Shown: piece by piece, positions 18,075 through 27,013 of the stretch
Layout: each line of letters begins with the position of its first letter
Numbering within the stretch: the first letter of the stretch is position 1
Source: Chloroflexota bacterium
Lineage (GTDB): Bacteria > Chloroflexota > Anaerolineae > 4572-78 > J111
Length of the DNA stretch: 56,384 bases
Assembly (NCBI GenBank): GCA_016860845.1
Contig: BOKF01000053.1
Coordinates: 1 to 56,384, forward strand
Reading direction: 5' to 3'
Made by a program: the position numbers and the translations under genes
Notes under the pieces: generated by a model
Told to the model about the DNA's origin: nothing
Databases searched by the model: none
The model's input: only the letters and a program-made list of their open reading frames with translations

Positions 18075-19127
18075 ATGTCTCAAACTGATGCTGCTTCTCC
18101 TGGGCCGGCTCCGGCTAAACCCAAATCGCGCGGCCGGCAAATTGGCTGTGGTATTTTGGCGGTGGTGGTTCTGGCCTGCGCCACTTGCGCCGGGATTAAT
18201 TTTTATCAGTATACGGTGCAGCAACAGAATTACGAAGCCGGCCACGCGGCCTACCTGAAATCAGATTGCGCTGCGGCCGTCCCTTTCTTTGATCAAGCCA
18301 TCAATGGGGGTGGTTTGGGGGGTGATAGCAATGAGGCGGCCAAGGCGTCGGTCAATGAAAAAGCCGAGTGCCAGGAACTACAAAAAGCTATTGACGCTCA
18401 GGCTGGCGGCGAATTTGGCACGGCGCTGGCCGGTTATGCCGGTTTTTTGGATACTTATCCAGAGACACCCCTGCTGCCAACCGTGCGCAGCCAGAGCGAG
18501 GCCCTGTTCAAAGAGGCGGAAGCTATCGCCGGGCAGGCTGATCTGGCTTTGTGCCAGCAGTTTGAGGCGTTGCAGGCGCAGGAACTGGTGCCGGCCAAAG
18601 AAGCGGCGCTGCCTCCCTTGCTACAGAGCTGCGGCCAGGCCCACGAAGATAACAACGATCCCACCAGCGCGATCAACTTGTACCAGTTGCTTTTGACGGA
18701 TTACCCCGATCATCCGCTGGTCGAGGAAACCACGGCGGCTCTGGCTCGAGCCTCGGTGGCGGAAGCGCGGGCGGCCGGGGCCGGCAATATTCCGGCCCCG
18801 CAGAGCGTTGGCAGCAGTGGCAGCGGCCCGGCTACCGTAGTTATTCAAAACGACTCGCCCGAAAAGTTGAGCATCGTTTTTAGCGGCCCCGATGCCCGCA
18901 TCGAAGAGCTGGAAGCGTGTGCGAGCTGCACTAATTATACCGGCGATGGCCCCGAGTCATGTCCGGAGCAAGGTCCGGTAGGCACGTATGAGCTGCCCTC
19001 CGGCGATTATGATGTGGTCGTGAAATCTATCAGCGATGAGGGCGTTACCCCCTTTACTGGCCAATGGAGTCTGGCTACGGGTGACGAGTACTACAGTTGT
19101 TTCTTCCTGGTAACAACTGTGCAATAG
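18075..19127 (+). CDS. membrane-anchored protein with TPR-like region
   Basis: A 350-residue protein that I do not recognise. The first 26 residues are cytoplasmic and Pro/Lys-rich, residues about 27-48 (GCGILAVVVLACATCAGINFY) are a transmembrane helix, and the rest should be outside the membrane. Residues 50-240 contain helical TPR-like pairs (AAYLKSDCAAAVPFFDQAI; SAINLYQLLLTDYP). The final 100 residues form a beta-rich domain with several cysteines (ELEACASCTNY, SCPEQG) that may form disulfides. AAGGAGG is placed well before the ATG. The gene stands alone between palindromes. Confidence 0.75.
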   Translation: MSQTDAASPGPAPAKPKSRGRQIGCGILAVVVLACATCAGINFYQYTVQQQNYEAGHAAYLKSDCAAAVPFFDQAINGGGLGGDSNEAAKASVNEKAECQELQKAIDAQAGGEFGTALAGYAGFLDTYPETPLLPTVRSQSEALFKEAEAIAGQADLALCQQFEALQAQELVPAKEAALPPLLQSCGQAHEDNNDPTSAINLYQLLLTDYPDHPLVEETTAALARASVAEARAAGAGNIPAPQSVGSSGSGPATVVIQNDSPEKLSIVFSGPDARIEELEACASCTNYTGDGPESCPEQGPVGTYELPSGDYDVVVKSISDEGVTPFTGQWSLATGDEYYSCFFLVTTVQ

Positions 19128-19186
19128 CTGTGTTCGAGCTGGTTCCCAAAATGAGTTTGAGAACCAGCTTGGAAATCCGTGTATTC

Positions 19187-19261
19187 AGGTGACTGGCACT
19201 TTTCTCCTAGCAAGACGATTGAGAATAGCAAAGCTTAGAGTTAACCAAGTGCCAGTCACCT
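19187..19261. repeat. 15-bp perfect inverted repeat in convergent gap
   Basis: AGGTGACTGGCACTT (19187-19201) is the exact reverse complement of 19247-19261. It lies between the convergent membrane protein and receiver genes. A smaller hairpin (CTGGTTC/GAACCAG) stands just before it. It may terminate both transcripts or be a dispersed element. Confidence 0.7.
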
Positions 19262-19274
19262 TTAGCCCGAGCAG

Positions 19275-20045
19275 TTACGAAGGAGTTGGCTTTTTAACGG
19301 CTCGACCTAACATGCGCCCCAATTCTTGATGATGAATTTCATCGAGGGTTTGGAGCAGTTTCTCGATTTGAACGGGCTTGTGAAAATAGGTGTAGGCATT
19401 AATTTTCAGGGCTGTCTGCACCGCTTCGCCAACCTCATCAGGATAACCGGTAATCAAAATAACAGGTAAATAGGGATGCTGCTGCCGGATCTGGCGCAGC
19501 ACATCCAGGCCGTTGCTGCCCTTGAGTTTCATATCAAGCAGCACGACTTGTCCTTCATCGGCCAGTTTTTCCTGGACATCATCCGCTTCGGTCACTTGAG
19601 TCACGGCGAAATTCTGGGTCTGTAGAATATCGGCCAGGGTCCGGCAAAAGATGGGGTCATCGTCTACGATAATAATCGAGCGTTCCCGGCTTAAATGGGC
19701 AAAGAATTTAAGCAGTAACCCTATATTGAGCGGTTTACTGAGCACGGCAACGGCTCCTTCGTCCAGCCCGGCCTGCACCAGTCCGTCGGTGGCGTAGGCA
19801 GTCATCAGCACAACCGGCAGGTCTGGCTGGCGGGTTTTGAGGATGCGATAAAGCTGGACGCCGTCAATGTCGGGCATTTTGATGTCACTCAAGACACAGT
19901 CAAAAGTTGACTGCTCTACTTTTTGGAGAGCTTCCGGGCCGGAATAGGCAATCTCGGTTTGAAAGCCTTTCATGGTCAGGATGTCCTGCAGTGTTTTGAC
20001 CATCATCTTATTGTCATCCACAATCAGGATACGCGGCTGGCTCAT
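19275..20045 (-). CDS. tandem double-receiver response regulator
   Basis: A 256-residue protein made of two receiver domains and nothing else. The first (residues 4-120) has VDDN near the start, phospho-acceptor aspartate in CVLSDIKMPD, and a lysine in VLSKPL. The second (about 128-245) has IVDDDP, VVLLDMKLKG and FHKPVQ. Both look phosphorylatable, so it may work as a phosphorelay hub or signal integrator rather than a DNA-binding regulator. Its ATG overlaps the stop of the upstream histidine kinase by four bases, so they are co-translated partners. Confidence 0.92.
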   Translation of the reverse strand: MSQPRILIVDDNKMMVKTLQDILTMKGFQTEIAYSGPEALQKVEQSTFDCVLSDIKMPDIDGVQLYRILKTRQPDLPVVLMTAYATDGLVQAGLDEGAVAVLSKPLNIGLLLKFFAHLSRERSIIIVDDDPIFCRTLADILQTQNFAVTQVTEADDVQEKLADEGQVVLLDMKLKGSNGLDVLRQIRQQHPYLPVILITGYPDEVGEAVQTALKINAYTYFHKPVQIEKLLQTLDEIHHQELGRMLGRAVKKPTPS

Positions 20046-21775
20046 AATGTCTGGGTTCCTTCTTTGATGGGCAGGGTAATGGTAAAGGTACTGCCCTGAT
20101 TTTCTTGGCTGGTCACCTCAATTTGACCCCCATTGATCTCGACCAGATTTTTAGAAACAGGTAGCCCCAGGCCAATGCCCCTGGCTTTAGTGGTATAGAG
20201 CGGCTCAAAGATTCTGGCCATTATCTGGGGCGGCATGCCACCGCCGGTATCGCTCACCGACAGGCATATTTGTCGTTGATCAACCTCGGCGCTAAAGCCG
20301 AGTTCGCCGCCGTCAGGCATAGCTTGATAAGCATTGGTGACCAGGTTGGTCAAAACTTGCTGAATTTGCTGGCGATCTACAAAAGCCGGGGACAGGTTGG
20401 GGGGCAGGTTAAAGGCGACCTTAATACCTTCTGCCGGGGGATGGTTGGCCAAAACCTCGCTAATCAGCTCCAACAGCAGCACCGGTTCCCGGTTGGCCGG
20501 ACGGACACGGGAGAGATTGAGTAAATCGGCCACGATATTTTCGGCTTCATGCACCCGGCTGCCAATAATGTCCAGGTATTCAATGACCACGGGGTCGGCT
20601 TCGGCCAGCACTATATTCAAAAAGTAAACGGCATTGGCAATGACGCCCAGCGGATTGCGTAGCTCATGGGCCACGCCGCCGGCCAACTGGCCCAGAACGG
20701 CCAGCTTTTCCTGACGAAGCAGTTGCTCCTGGGCCAATCGGAGAGCAGTGGTCCGTTCAGCCACCATCTCTTCCAGCCGCTCCGAATATTCTTTGAGCGC
20801 CTCTTCGGCCTGTTTTTGCTCGGTGATATCCTGCACGGTGCCCACCATCCGCACTGGCTGGCCTTTCTCATTACGGATTACCTTGCCCTGTTCATGCACC
20901 ATCCGGACCTGCCCATCGGGGCGCACGATACGATGATCAAAATTGTAAGGTTCCTTGTGGGCCAGGGCGGCGTCAACGACGGCCCGCATCATTTCGTTAG
21001 CGTCAGGATGGACAAAGCGATAGAAAAGCTGGTGATCTACTTCTCCAAATTCCTGGGAGTCTAATCCCAGGATGCGGTAAACTTCAGCAGACCACTGCCA
21101 GGCGTTGGTTTGGATATTCCACTCCCAACTGCCAATATGGGCCAGTTGCTGGGCCTCGGTCAATTTGGCCTCGCTGGCCCGCAGCAGTTCCTCGGCGCGG
21201 CGGTGGTCAATGGCGATGGCAATTTGGCCGCATAGACCCAGGAGCAGCAGTTGATCCTCAATGCTTAAACCATCAACCTCATCGTCCTGAACATCCAGAA
21301 CTCCCAGCACTGTTTCGCCCAACTTAATCGGTACCGCAATCTCTGATCTTGTTTCTGGTAAGAGCGGATTAGCCAGCCAGTTGGGGTCTTGACCCACATC
21401 GGCTGTCAGCACCGGCTTGCCGGTTCGAGCTGCCAACGCGACCAGGCTTTTTTCGGCGGACGGGGCAATTTTATGTCCGGCTGCTTTCATCATCTGGCCT
21501 ACTTCGCCGGCGCCTGCCTGCATGACCAGGTAACTCTGCCACGCCTGACTCTGCTCCGCTCCAGGTGCAGGCAGGTTTTCCAGGGTATAAAACTGGACAT
21601 GATAGTAACCAAACCGTTCTTGCACCAGGTGAACTACGCGGTGGAAGAGATCATCCAAAACAGTCGCCGCCGCAATTTCCTGGGCAACTTCCGTGCTAAT
21701 TTGGACCTGGCGCCCGCGGCGCTCCCACGCCTCTTGAATTTGCTGCTCCAGGCGCTTGCGCTTGGTCGTATTCAT
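20042..21775 (-). CDS. GAF-PAS sensor histidine kinase
   Basis: About 577 residues: N-terminal coiled coil, GAF domain (about 20-195), PAS/PAC domain (about 200-325), coiled coil, HisKA with the phospho-acceptor in GGVAHELRNPLG, and HATPase_c with DTGGGMPP and GLGLPVS. No transmembrane segments, so it senses cytoplasmic signals through GAF and PAS. The frame is open to 21901, but the ATG at 21775 (MNTTKRKRLEQ) has AGAGGTTAAGG upstream and lies four bases after the previous stop, so it is the start. It forms an operon with the hybrid kinase upstream and the double receiver downstream. Confidence 0.93.
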   Translation of the reverse strand: MNTTKRKRLEQQIQEAWERRGRQVQISTEVAQEIAAATVLDDLFHRVVHLVQERFGYYHVQFYTLENLPAPGAEQSQAWQSYLVMQAGAGEVGQMMKAAGHKIAPSAEKSLVALAARTGKPVLTADVGQDPNWLANPLLPETRSEIAVPIKLGETVLGVLDVQDDEVDGLSIEDQLLLLGLCGQIAIAIDHRRAEELLRASEAKLTEAQQLAHIGSWEWNIQTNAWQWSAEVYRILGLDSQEFGEVDHQLFYRFVHPDANEMMRAVVDAALAHKEPYNFDHRIVRPDGQVRMVHEQGKVIRNEKGQPVRMVGTVQDITEQKQAEEALKEYSERLEEMVAERTTALRLAQEQLLRQEKLAVLGQLAGGVAHELRNPLGVIANAVYFLNIVLAEADPVVIEYLDIIGSRVHEAENIVADLLNLSRVRPANREPVLLLELISEVLANHPPAEGIKVAFNLPPNLSPAFVDRQQIQQVLTNLVTNAYQAMPDGGELGFSAEVDQRQICLSVSDTGGGMPPQIMARIFEPLYTTKARGIGLGLPVSKNLVEINGGQIEVTSQENQGSTFTITLPIKEGTQTL

Positions 21776-21779
21776 TACC

Positions 21780-24203
21780 TTAACCTCTGTCCGGTTCTGT
21801 ATCCAGCACTTCCCGGACCTTACTGACCAGCATGGCTGGCGTGAAGGGTTTTTGTAGAAAGGCTTTGCCCCAATCCAGCACACCGTGATGCACAATTGCA
21901 TCGTCGGTATAACCCGACATATAAAGCACTTTCATAGTGGGCCGCAGCGGGGCCAGATACTCGGCTAACTGGCGTCCCCCCATTCCGCCTGGCATGACCA
22001 CATCGGTCAAAAGCAGATGAATGTCCTCCTGATGCTGTTGGCTGAGCTGGATAGCTTCGGCTCCATGGCTGGCCAGCAGGGTAGAATAGCCGTTCCGGCG
22101 TAAAATTATATCGGCTAACTCACGAACCAGATCATTATCTTCTACCAGCAAGATGGTTTCTGTCGCCGGAACAGGTTGGGGTGAAGCGGGACCCCCCTCG
22201 ATTGGCTCGGTCGTTTCGTCCACGCGGGGCAAGTAGACTTTAAAGAGAGTGCCGTGTCCGGGTTCACTGTAAACCCAGATGTGCCCGTTGCTCTGGTTAA
22301 CAATCCCATGGACCGTAGCCAGCCCCAGACCGGTACCCTGGCCCAGCGCTTTGGTGGTAAAAAAGGGTTCAAAAATGTGCGATTGGGTCTCCTCGTTCAT
22401 CCCAGCCCCGGTATCGCTAACCGTCAATAGCACATAGCGGCCTGGGATAACGCCCACGTAACGACGCGCATAAGCGTAATCCAATTCGACATTGGCAGTT
22501 TCGATGGTGAGTTTACCCCCTTTTGGCATGGCGTCGCGGGCATTGATGGCTAGATTCAAAATTACCTGTTCCATTTGGCCAGGATCTGCTTTGACCTGGC
22601 CTAACCCCTTCCCCAGTACTGTCACCAGGTCAATATCCTCGTTGATCAGGCGCCGGAGCATCTTTTCAAGGTTACTGAGGACCTCATTCAGGTTTAGCAC
22701 TGTGGGCTGAAGCACCTGTTGGCGGCTGAAGGTTAATAATTGGCGGGTAAGACTGGCAGCGCGCTTGGCCGCCTGGTTAATCTGCTCAATATCTTTGCGA
22801 TGAGAGTCTTCTTCGTCGGCGAATTTGTCTAATAAGAGGCCGGTGTAACCGGTGATAACGGTGAGTAAATTGTTAAAATCGTGAGCGATGCCGCCGGCCA
22901 ACCGGCCAACCGCCTCCATTTTTTGAGATTGGCGGAGTTGTTCTTCCAGATGTTTCCGTTCGGTAATATCTCGAACGATGGCCTGATAGGCCGCAATCTC
23001 GCCGGCTTCATTATACATAGCCATGGCGGTTCCCAGCACCGTTACTTTTTGACCGTCTTTTTTTCTAAGCGTAAATTCAAAATCCTTGATAAACCCTTGC
23101 TGGGCCAAAGTTTGGGTAAATTTGTCCAGATCGGGCGTGTTGTTGAGATACTGAAACAAATCACTCTGTAACAACTCCTCTACAGCGTCATACCCCAACA
23201 ATTCCACCGCCGCCGAGTTGACTTCGATAAATTTACCCTCCGGCGAGACAATCACGATGGCATCTTTAGACTCTTCAAAGAGGGTGCGATACCGTTTTTC
23301 GGAGAGAGTGGTCTGCTCGAAGAGCCGGGCGTTGGCCAGGGCAAGCGAGACATAACTGTTGAATAATTGAAGCGACTCGAACTCCTCCGAGGTAAAAGGC
23401 CCGGCTGCCCCGCGGCTGACAAAGATCACGCCAATAATTTTGGCTTTGGCCCGCAGTGGCAGGCAAATCACATGCGTCTCGACCGTGGCTGTACCGTCCG
23501 GGTGGCGGGTACGGGGATCGAGATGAGCATCATTGATCAGTTCCCCTTGCTCTGACCAGGCCATTGCCCTTAACAAATCCTCGTTCAGAAAAATATTCTC
23601 CCCCAGAGTCGGAGGTAGTAGTGAAGTCGGGTCGGAAGTTACTAATGGGCATAGAGCGCCAGCTTCTTCATCAAACCAATAGAGACCGAACGCGTCAAAA
23701 ATTAATAACTCCTGCAAATTCCGGGCCACCTGTTCGATGACCTCGTCAAAGGCCAGGGTAGCGAGCATGGCCTGGGCAATTTGCAGCAGCCGCTGGCGCT
23801 GCTCGGTGACGCGGCGAAGCGTCGCTTCGGCTTCCTGTCTCTCGATGGCTCGCTGGATCATCACCAGGAGTTGGTCCACCGGGTAAGGCTTTTGCAGATA
23901 ACCATAAGCGCCCAGGTTAACCGCTTCGATAGCCGAAGACTGGCTGGCATACCCGGTCAGGAGGATACACTCGGTGCTGGGAAATTCCCGCTTAATCGCG
24001 CCCATCAATTCCAGCCCCGACATGTCTTCCAGCTTCAAGTCTATCAGGGCCAGCGCCGGCCTCTCCCGCCGGATTTGGTCCAGGGCGGCCTGGCCCCGCT
24101 CAACCCCAAATGCGTTGTACCCTTTAATTCTGAGAATATCAGACAAAGTTTTCCTGAAACCGGGGTCGTCATCTACGATGAGGATGGTGTGATTGGTTTC
24201 CAT
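21780..24203 (-). CDS. hybrid histidine kinase REC-GAF-PAS-HisKA-HATPase-REC
   Basis: An 807-residue cytosolic hybrid kinase. Domains in order: receiver (4-120; [16 protein letters not shown]), coiled coil, GAF (about 150-300), PAS/PAC (about 310-425), HisKA with phospho-acceptor in [11 protein letters not shown], HATPase_c ([15 protein letters not shown]), and a C-terminal receiver ([13 protein letters not shown]). It is first in a minus-strand operon with two other signalling genes. It resembles the hybrid kinase at 48977-50902 in the HisKA-to-REC part, indicating a lineage expansion. Confidence 0.94.
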   Translation of the reverse strand: METNHTILIVDDDPGFRKTLSDILRIKGYNAFGVERGQAALDQIRRERPALALIDLKLEDMSGLELMGAIKREFPSTECILLTGYASQSSAIEAVNLGAYGYLQKPYPVDQLLVMIQRAIERQEAEATLRRVTEQRQRLLQIAQAMLATLAFDEVIEQVARNLQELLIFDAFGLYWFDEEAGALCPLVTSDPTSLLPPTLGENIFLNEDLLRAMAWSEQGELINDAHLDPRTRHPDGTATVETHVICLPLRAKAKIIGVIFVSRGAAGPFTSEEFESLQLFNSYVSLALANARLFEQTTLSEKRYRTLFEESKDAIVIVSPEGKFIEVNSAAVELLGYDAVEELLQSDLFQYLNNTPDLDKFTQTLAQQGFIKDFEFTLRKKDGQKVTVLGTAMAMYNEAGEIAAYQAIVRDITERKHLEEQLRQSQKMEAVGRLAGGIAHDFNNLLTVITGYTGLLLDKFADEEDSHRKDIEQINQAAKRAASLTRQLLTFSRQQVLQPTVLNLNEVLSNLEKMLRRLINEDIDLVTVLGKGLGQVKADPGQMEQVILNLAINARDAMPKGGKLTIETANVELDYAYARRYVGVIPGRYVLLTVSDTGAGMNEETQSHIFEPFFTTKALGQGTGLGLATVHGIVNQSNGHIWVYSEPGHGTLFKVYLPRVDETTEPIEGGPASPQPVPATETILLVEDNDLVRELADIILRRNGYSTLLASHGAEAIQLSQQHQEDIHLLLTDVVMPGGMGGRQLAEYLAPLRPTMKVLYMSGYTDDAIVHHGVLDWGKAFLQKPFTPAMLVSKVREVLDTEPDRG

Positions 24204-24355
24204 TCAGTTTCTGATTATCCTTTCCAACCAGATACTTCCTGCGGGACGAGACTTGTAGATGTGTCCATGTCTATTTTAACCATGTTTTTTTGATGGTCTA
24301 ATCCTGATCGTCTCTATCCTGCCTGGCAGCCTTCACGCCCGCTTTGACAATCAAA

Positions 24356-24382
24356 TTGACTTTTAAAATCAATCACTATATT
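24356..24382 (+). promoter_or_regulatory. possible promoter of the first mttB-like gene
   Basis: TTGACT (24356-24361) and TATATT (24377-24382) with a 15-base spacer, in an AT-rich stretch. The spacing is short, so this is only a candidate. Confidence 0.3.
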
Positions 24383-24430
24383 CTGAGATGGTTTGTGAAA
24401 TAAATGCTAATTGCTGGAGAGGAAAACATC

Positions 24431-25957
24431 ATGAGCCAAGAAACCCGCCGCCGCGAACGGCGCGAACGCAGCCAAAAAGTCAATCCCTTTCCGCCAGGTA
24501 TATTGGGCGGCCAATACAAACCACTCTCCGAGTCCGAGGTCCAGCGCATCCACGAGGCGGCCCTGAGTGTGCTGGAGCGCACCGGGGTGGAAATCCTGGA
24601 ATCGGAGTGCCGCCGCCTCTTTGCCCAGGCGGGGGCCAAAGTGGACCCGGCCCGCAACCGGGTCTTTATCCCCCGCGGCCTTGTCGAAGCCGGTTTAAAA
24701 CAGGCCAACCGCCAGGTGATGCTCTACAGCAAGGATGGCCAGACCGATCTCGACCTGCGCAGCAAGCGCGTCCACCTGGGCACCGGCGGCGCGGCCATCC
24801 TCATCCTCGATCTGGAAACGGGCCGCGCCCGCGAAACCCGCCTGCGCGACCTGTACGACATCGGCCGGCTGGTCGAGACGCTGGATAACATTCACTTTTA
24901 CCTGCGTCCGGTCGTCGCCCGTGAGCTGTCTAACGAGGATATTGACCTCAACACCTTTTACGCCTGCCTGGCGGCGACCAACAAGCATGTGATGGGCGGC
25001 TGCTATTTCGCTTCCAAAGTAGCCGAAATCAAAAAGCTGGGCGCTCTCATCGCCGGGGGTGAGGACAAATTTTTAGAGCGTCCTTTCCTTTCCTTTAACC
25101 TGGGCTATATGGTCAGCCCGCTGCGCTTTGCCGCCGAAACCACCGAAACGCTGACGGCGGCCATTCGGGCCGGTATCCCGGTGGCGCTGGTTTCTGCGCC
25201 CCAGTCGGGGGCTACGTCGCCCGCCTCGCTGGTGGGGACGCTGGTGCAGACGATTGCCGAGGAGTTAGCCGGGCTGACCTATGTGCAGTTGGTCCGCCCC
25301 GGCCATCCGGTTTTGCAGGGCGGCATGCCCCTGGTGGCCGACCTGCGCACCGGCAGCACCGCCGGCGGTTCGGCGGAACTGGCCCTCATGAATGCCGCCT
25401 CGGCCCAGATGTCCCACTTTTACGGCGTACCCATTTACAACACCTGCGCCTTGACCGACAGCAAAGTGCCCGATGCCCAGGCCGGGTTTGAAAAGGGCTT
25501 GACCACGGCGGTCACGGCCCTGGCCGGGGCCGAGTACAATCACCACGCCGCCGGCATGCTGGAATCCATGCTGGCCGTGGCCTACGAACAGTACGTGATT
25601 GACGACGACATCAACGGCCAGGTCATGCGCCTGGTGCGCGGCCTGGAAGTGACCGAGGAGAGCCTCTCGCTCGACGTGATTCACGAGGTTTGCAACGGGG
25701 AAGGCCATTACCTGGGCCACCCTCAAACCCTGGCCCTGATGAACAGCGAGTATTACTATCCCCACACCGCCGACCGGGCCAGCCGCGCCGATTGGGAAGC
25801 CGCCGGGGGGCTGGATATGCGCGAAAAGGCCCGCCGCCAGGCCCGTCAAACCCTGCAAACCTTCTTCCCGGAAATTGTGCCGGAGGAGGTGGACCGGCAG
25901 GTGCGGAACGAGTTCAATATTTTGCTGCCACGAGAAGTGATGGGGGCGTATCCGTAA
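24431..25957 (+). CDS. MttB-superfamily corrinoid methyltransferase (non-pyrrolysine)
   Basis: A 508-residue member of the trimethylamine methyltransferase family. Recognisable segments include ALSVLERTGVEILE near the start, LTDSKVPDAQAGFEKGLTTAVTALAGAEYNHHAAGMLESM and a terminal GEGHYLGHPQTLALM. There is no in-frame TAG, so it lacks the pyrrolysine of true MttB and belongs with homologues such as glycine betaine methyltransferase MtgB. These move a methyl group from a quaternary amine to a corrinoid protein; no corrinoid protein is encoded in this window. The ATG at 24431 follows GGAGAGG; an upstream ATG at 24404 is less likely. It diverges most from the other two copies here. Confidence 0.93.
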   Translation: MSQETRRRERRERSQKVNPFPPGILGGQYKPLSESEVQRIHEAALSVLERTGVEILESECRRLFAQAGAKVDPARNRVFIPRGLVEAGLKQANRQVMLYSKDGQTDLDLRSKRVHLGTGGAAILILDLETGRARETRLRDLYDIGRLVETLDNIHFYLRPVVARELSNEDIDLNTFYACLAATNKHVMGGCYFASKVAEIKKLGALIAGGEDKFLERPFLSFNLGYMVSPLRFAAETTETLTAAIRAGIPVALVSAPQSGATSPASLVGTLVQTIAEELAGLTYVQLVRPGHPVLQGGMPLVADLRTGSTAGGSAELALMNAASAQMSHFYGVPIYNTCALTDSKVPDAQAGFEKGLTTAVTALAGAEYNHHAAGMLESMLAVAYEQYVIDDDINGQVMRLVRGLEVTEESLSLDVIHEVCNGEGHYLGHPQTLALMNSEYYYPHTADRASRADWEAAGGLDMREKARRQARQTLQTFFPEIVPEEVDRQVRNEFNILLPREVMGAYP

Positions 25958-26026
25958 GGAATGATTTGCCCGAAGCCCAATGGCTGTTTAAACTGAGGGT
26001 TAGCAGGAATAAGAGGGAATATCACC

Positions 26027-26965
26027 ATGCCACCCGCTTCTCAGCCTAAACCTGGAGTTGCTCGGACTTCGTTCCTGGCGCTGTTACAACTGGCCGTTTT
26101 TCTGTTGGGGCTGTGGTGGGCCTGGCAGGCCTGGCAAAGCACTGATGGGATTCCCAATGATCGGTTTTGGGCGGCGATGGCCCTGGCTCTGTTTGCCGGC
26201 GGCCTGGCTCAGATTAATCTGATCGGCCCGCTGCGGGAACGATTTACCCCCATGCCGGCTTCCCGTTTGGCGCTGCCGGTGCGTCTGTACCCTGATGGGA
26301 CGCCGCAGGATTTGGTGTGGCCAATGTTTTCGCTGGCTTTTGCCTTTGGCGCACCTTTCCCGCCGCTCTTAATGCTTATCATTACGGCCGAAACCGGGTG
26401 GATGGTGGAATTGCGCTTAATCTGGATTGGCCTGGCCCTGCTCTCGCTGTTTGTAACCGGCGTAGGGATTTACATGGGCGGGCGAGCGTTGTATCGGAGG
26501 CTGTCCGGCGGACAGACGATTATCGAAGTAGAAACCGGCACGGCTCAGGCCGGGCAAACGGTGCAGGGTTTTGTCTGGCATCAATCAGGTCGAATTCCCT
26601 CGGAGCGGATCGAAGTTGCCCTGGTTGGTCGAGAAACATTGACCCGGAGAGGCCGGCCCACCCGGACCGAGACCACCGATCTGTACCGGGAGGTGGTTGT
26701 TCCGGCGGTGATGCTAGACTTGGCCGCCGGTCCGTGGCAAAAAAATTTTGCCTTTACCATTCCCGAAGATGCCCCTTCCAGCGCGCCCCATACAGCCAAT
26801 CCGATGGTTATTTGGGGGTTGGACGTTCAGGTCAACCTGAAAGACGCCCCTGATTTGACCCTGACCTTCCCTTTTACCGTCCATGGAATTGAGCCTGATG
26901 AGGAAGAAGATCAAGAGCTAGATGAGGCCGAGGCGGATTTTGGGGAGAACGACTCAACCCGGTAG
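26027..26965 (+). CDS. membrane protein with C-terminal beta-domain
   Basis: A 312-residue protein that I do not recognise. About four hydrophobic helices occupy residues 15-155 (FLALLQLAVFLLGLWWAW; AAMALALFAGGLAQ; MFSLAFAFGAPFPPLLMLII; LIWIGLALLSLFVTGVGI). The remaining 150 residues look beta-sandwich-like (IIEVETGTAQAGQTVQGFVW...PSERIEVALVGRET), similar in pattern to arrestin-like or stress-surface domains, and end with an acidic tail. It lies 70 bases after the methyltransferase gene and 48 before the aldehyde oxidoreductase gene, so co-transcription is likely but a shared job is not evident. Confidence 0.75.
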   Translation: MPPASQPKPGVARTSFLALLQLAVFLLGLWWAWQAWQSTDGIPNDRFWAAMALALFAGGLAQINLIGPLRERFTPMPASRLALPVRLYPDGTPQDLVWPMFSLAFAFGAPFPPLLMLIITAETGWMVELRLIWIGLALLSLFVTGVGIYMGGRALYRRLSGGQTIIEVETGTAQAGQTVQGFVWHQSGRIPSERIEVALVGRETLTRRGRPTRTETTDLYREVVVPAVMLDLAAGPWQKNFAFTIPEDAPSSAPHTANPMVIWGLDVQVNLKDAPDLTLTFPFTVHGIEPDEEEDQELDEAEADFGENDSTR

Positions 26966-27013
26966 AATTAGAAGAAGTTATTTATTCAACTACTGTTTGG
27001 AAGGAGCATTAAC

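Noticed and set aside
24431..25957. Possible pyrrolysine-containing MttB
   Set aside because: The frame has no internal TAG, and full-length products are encoded without stop readthrough in all three copies.
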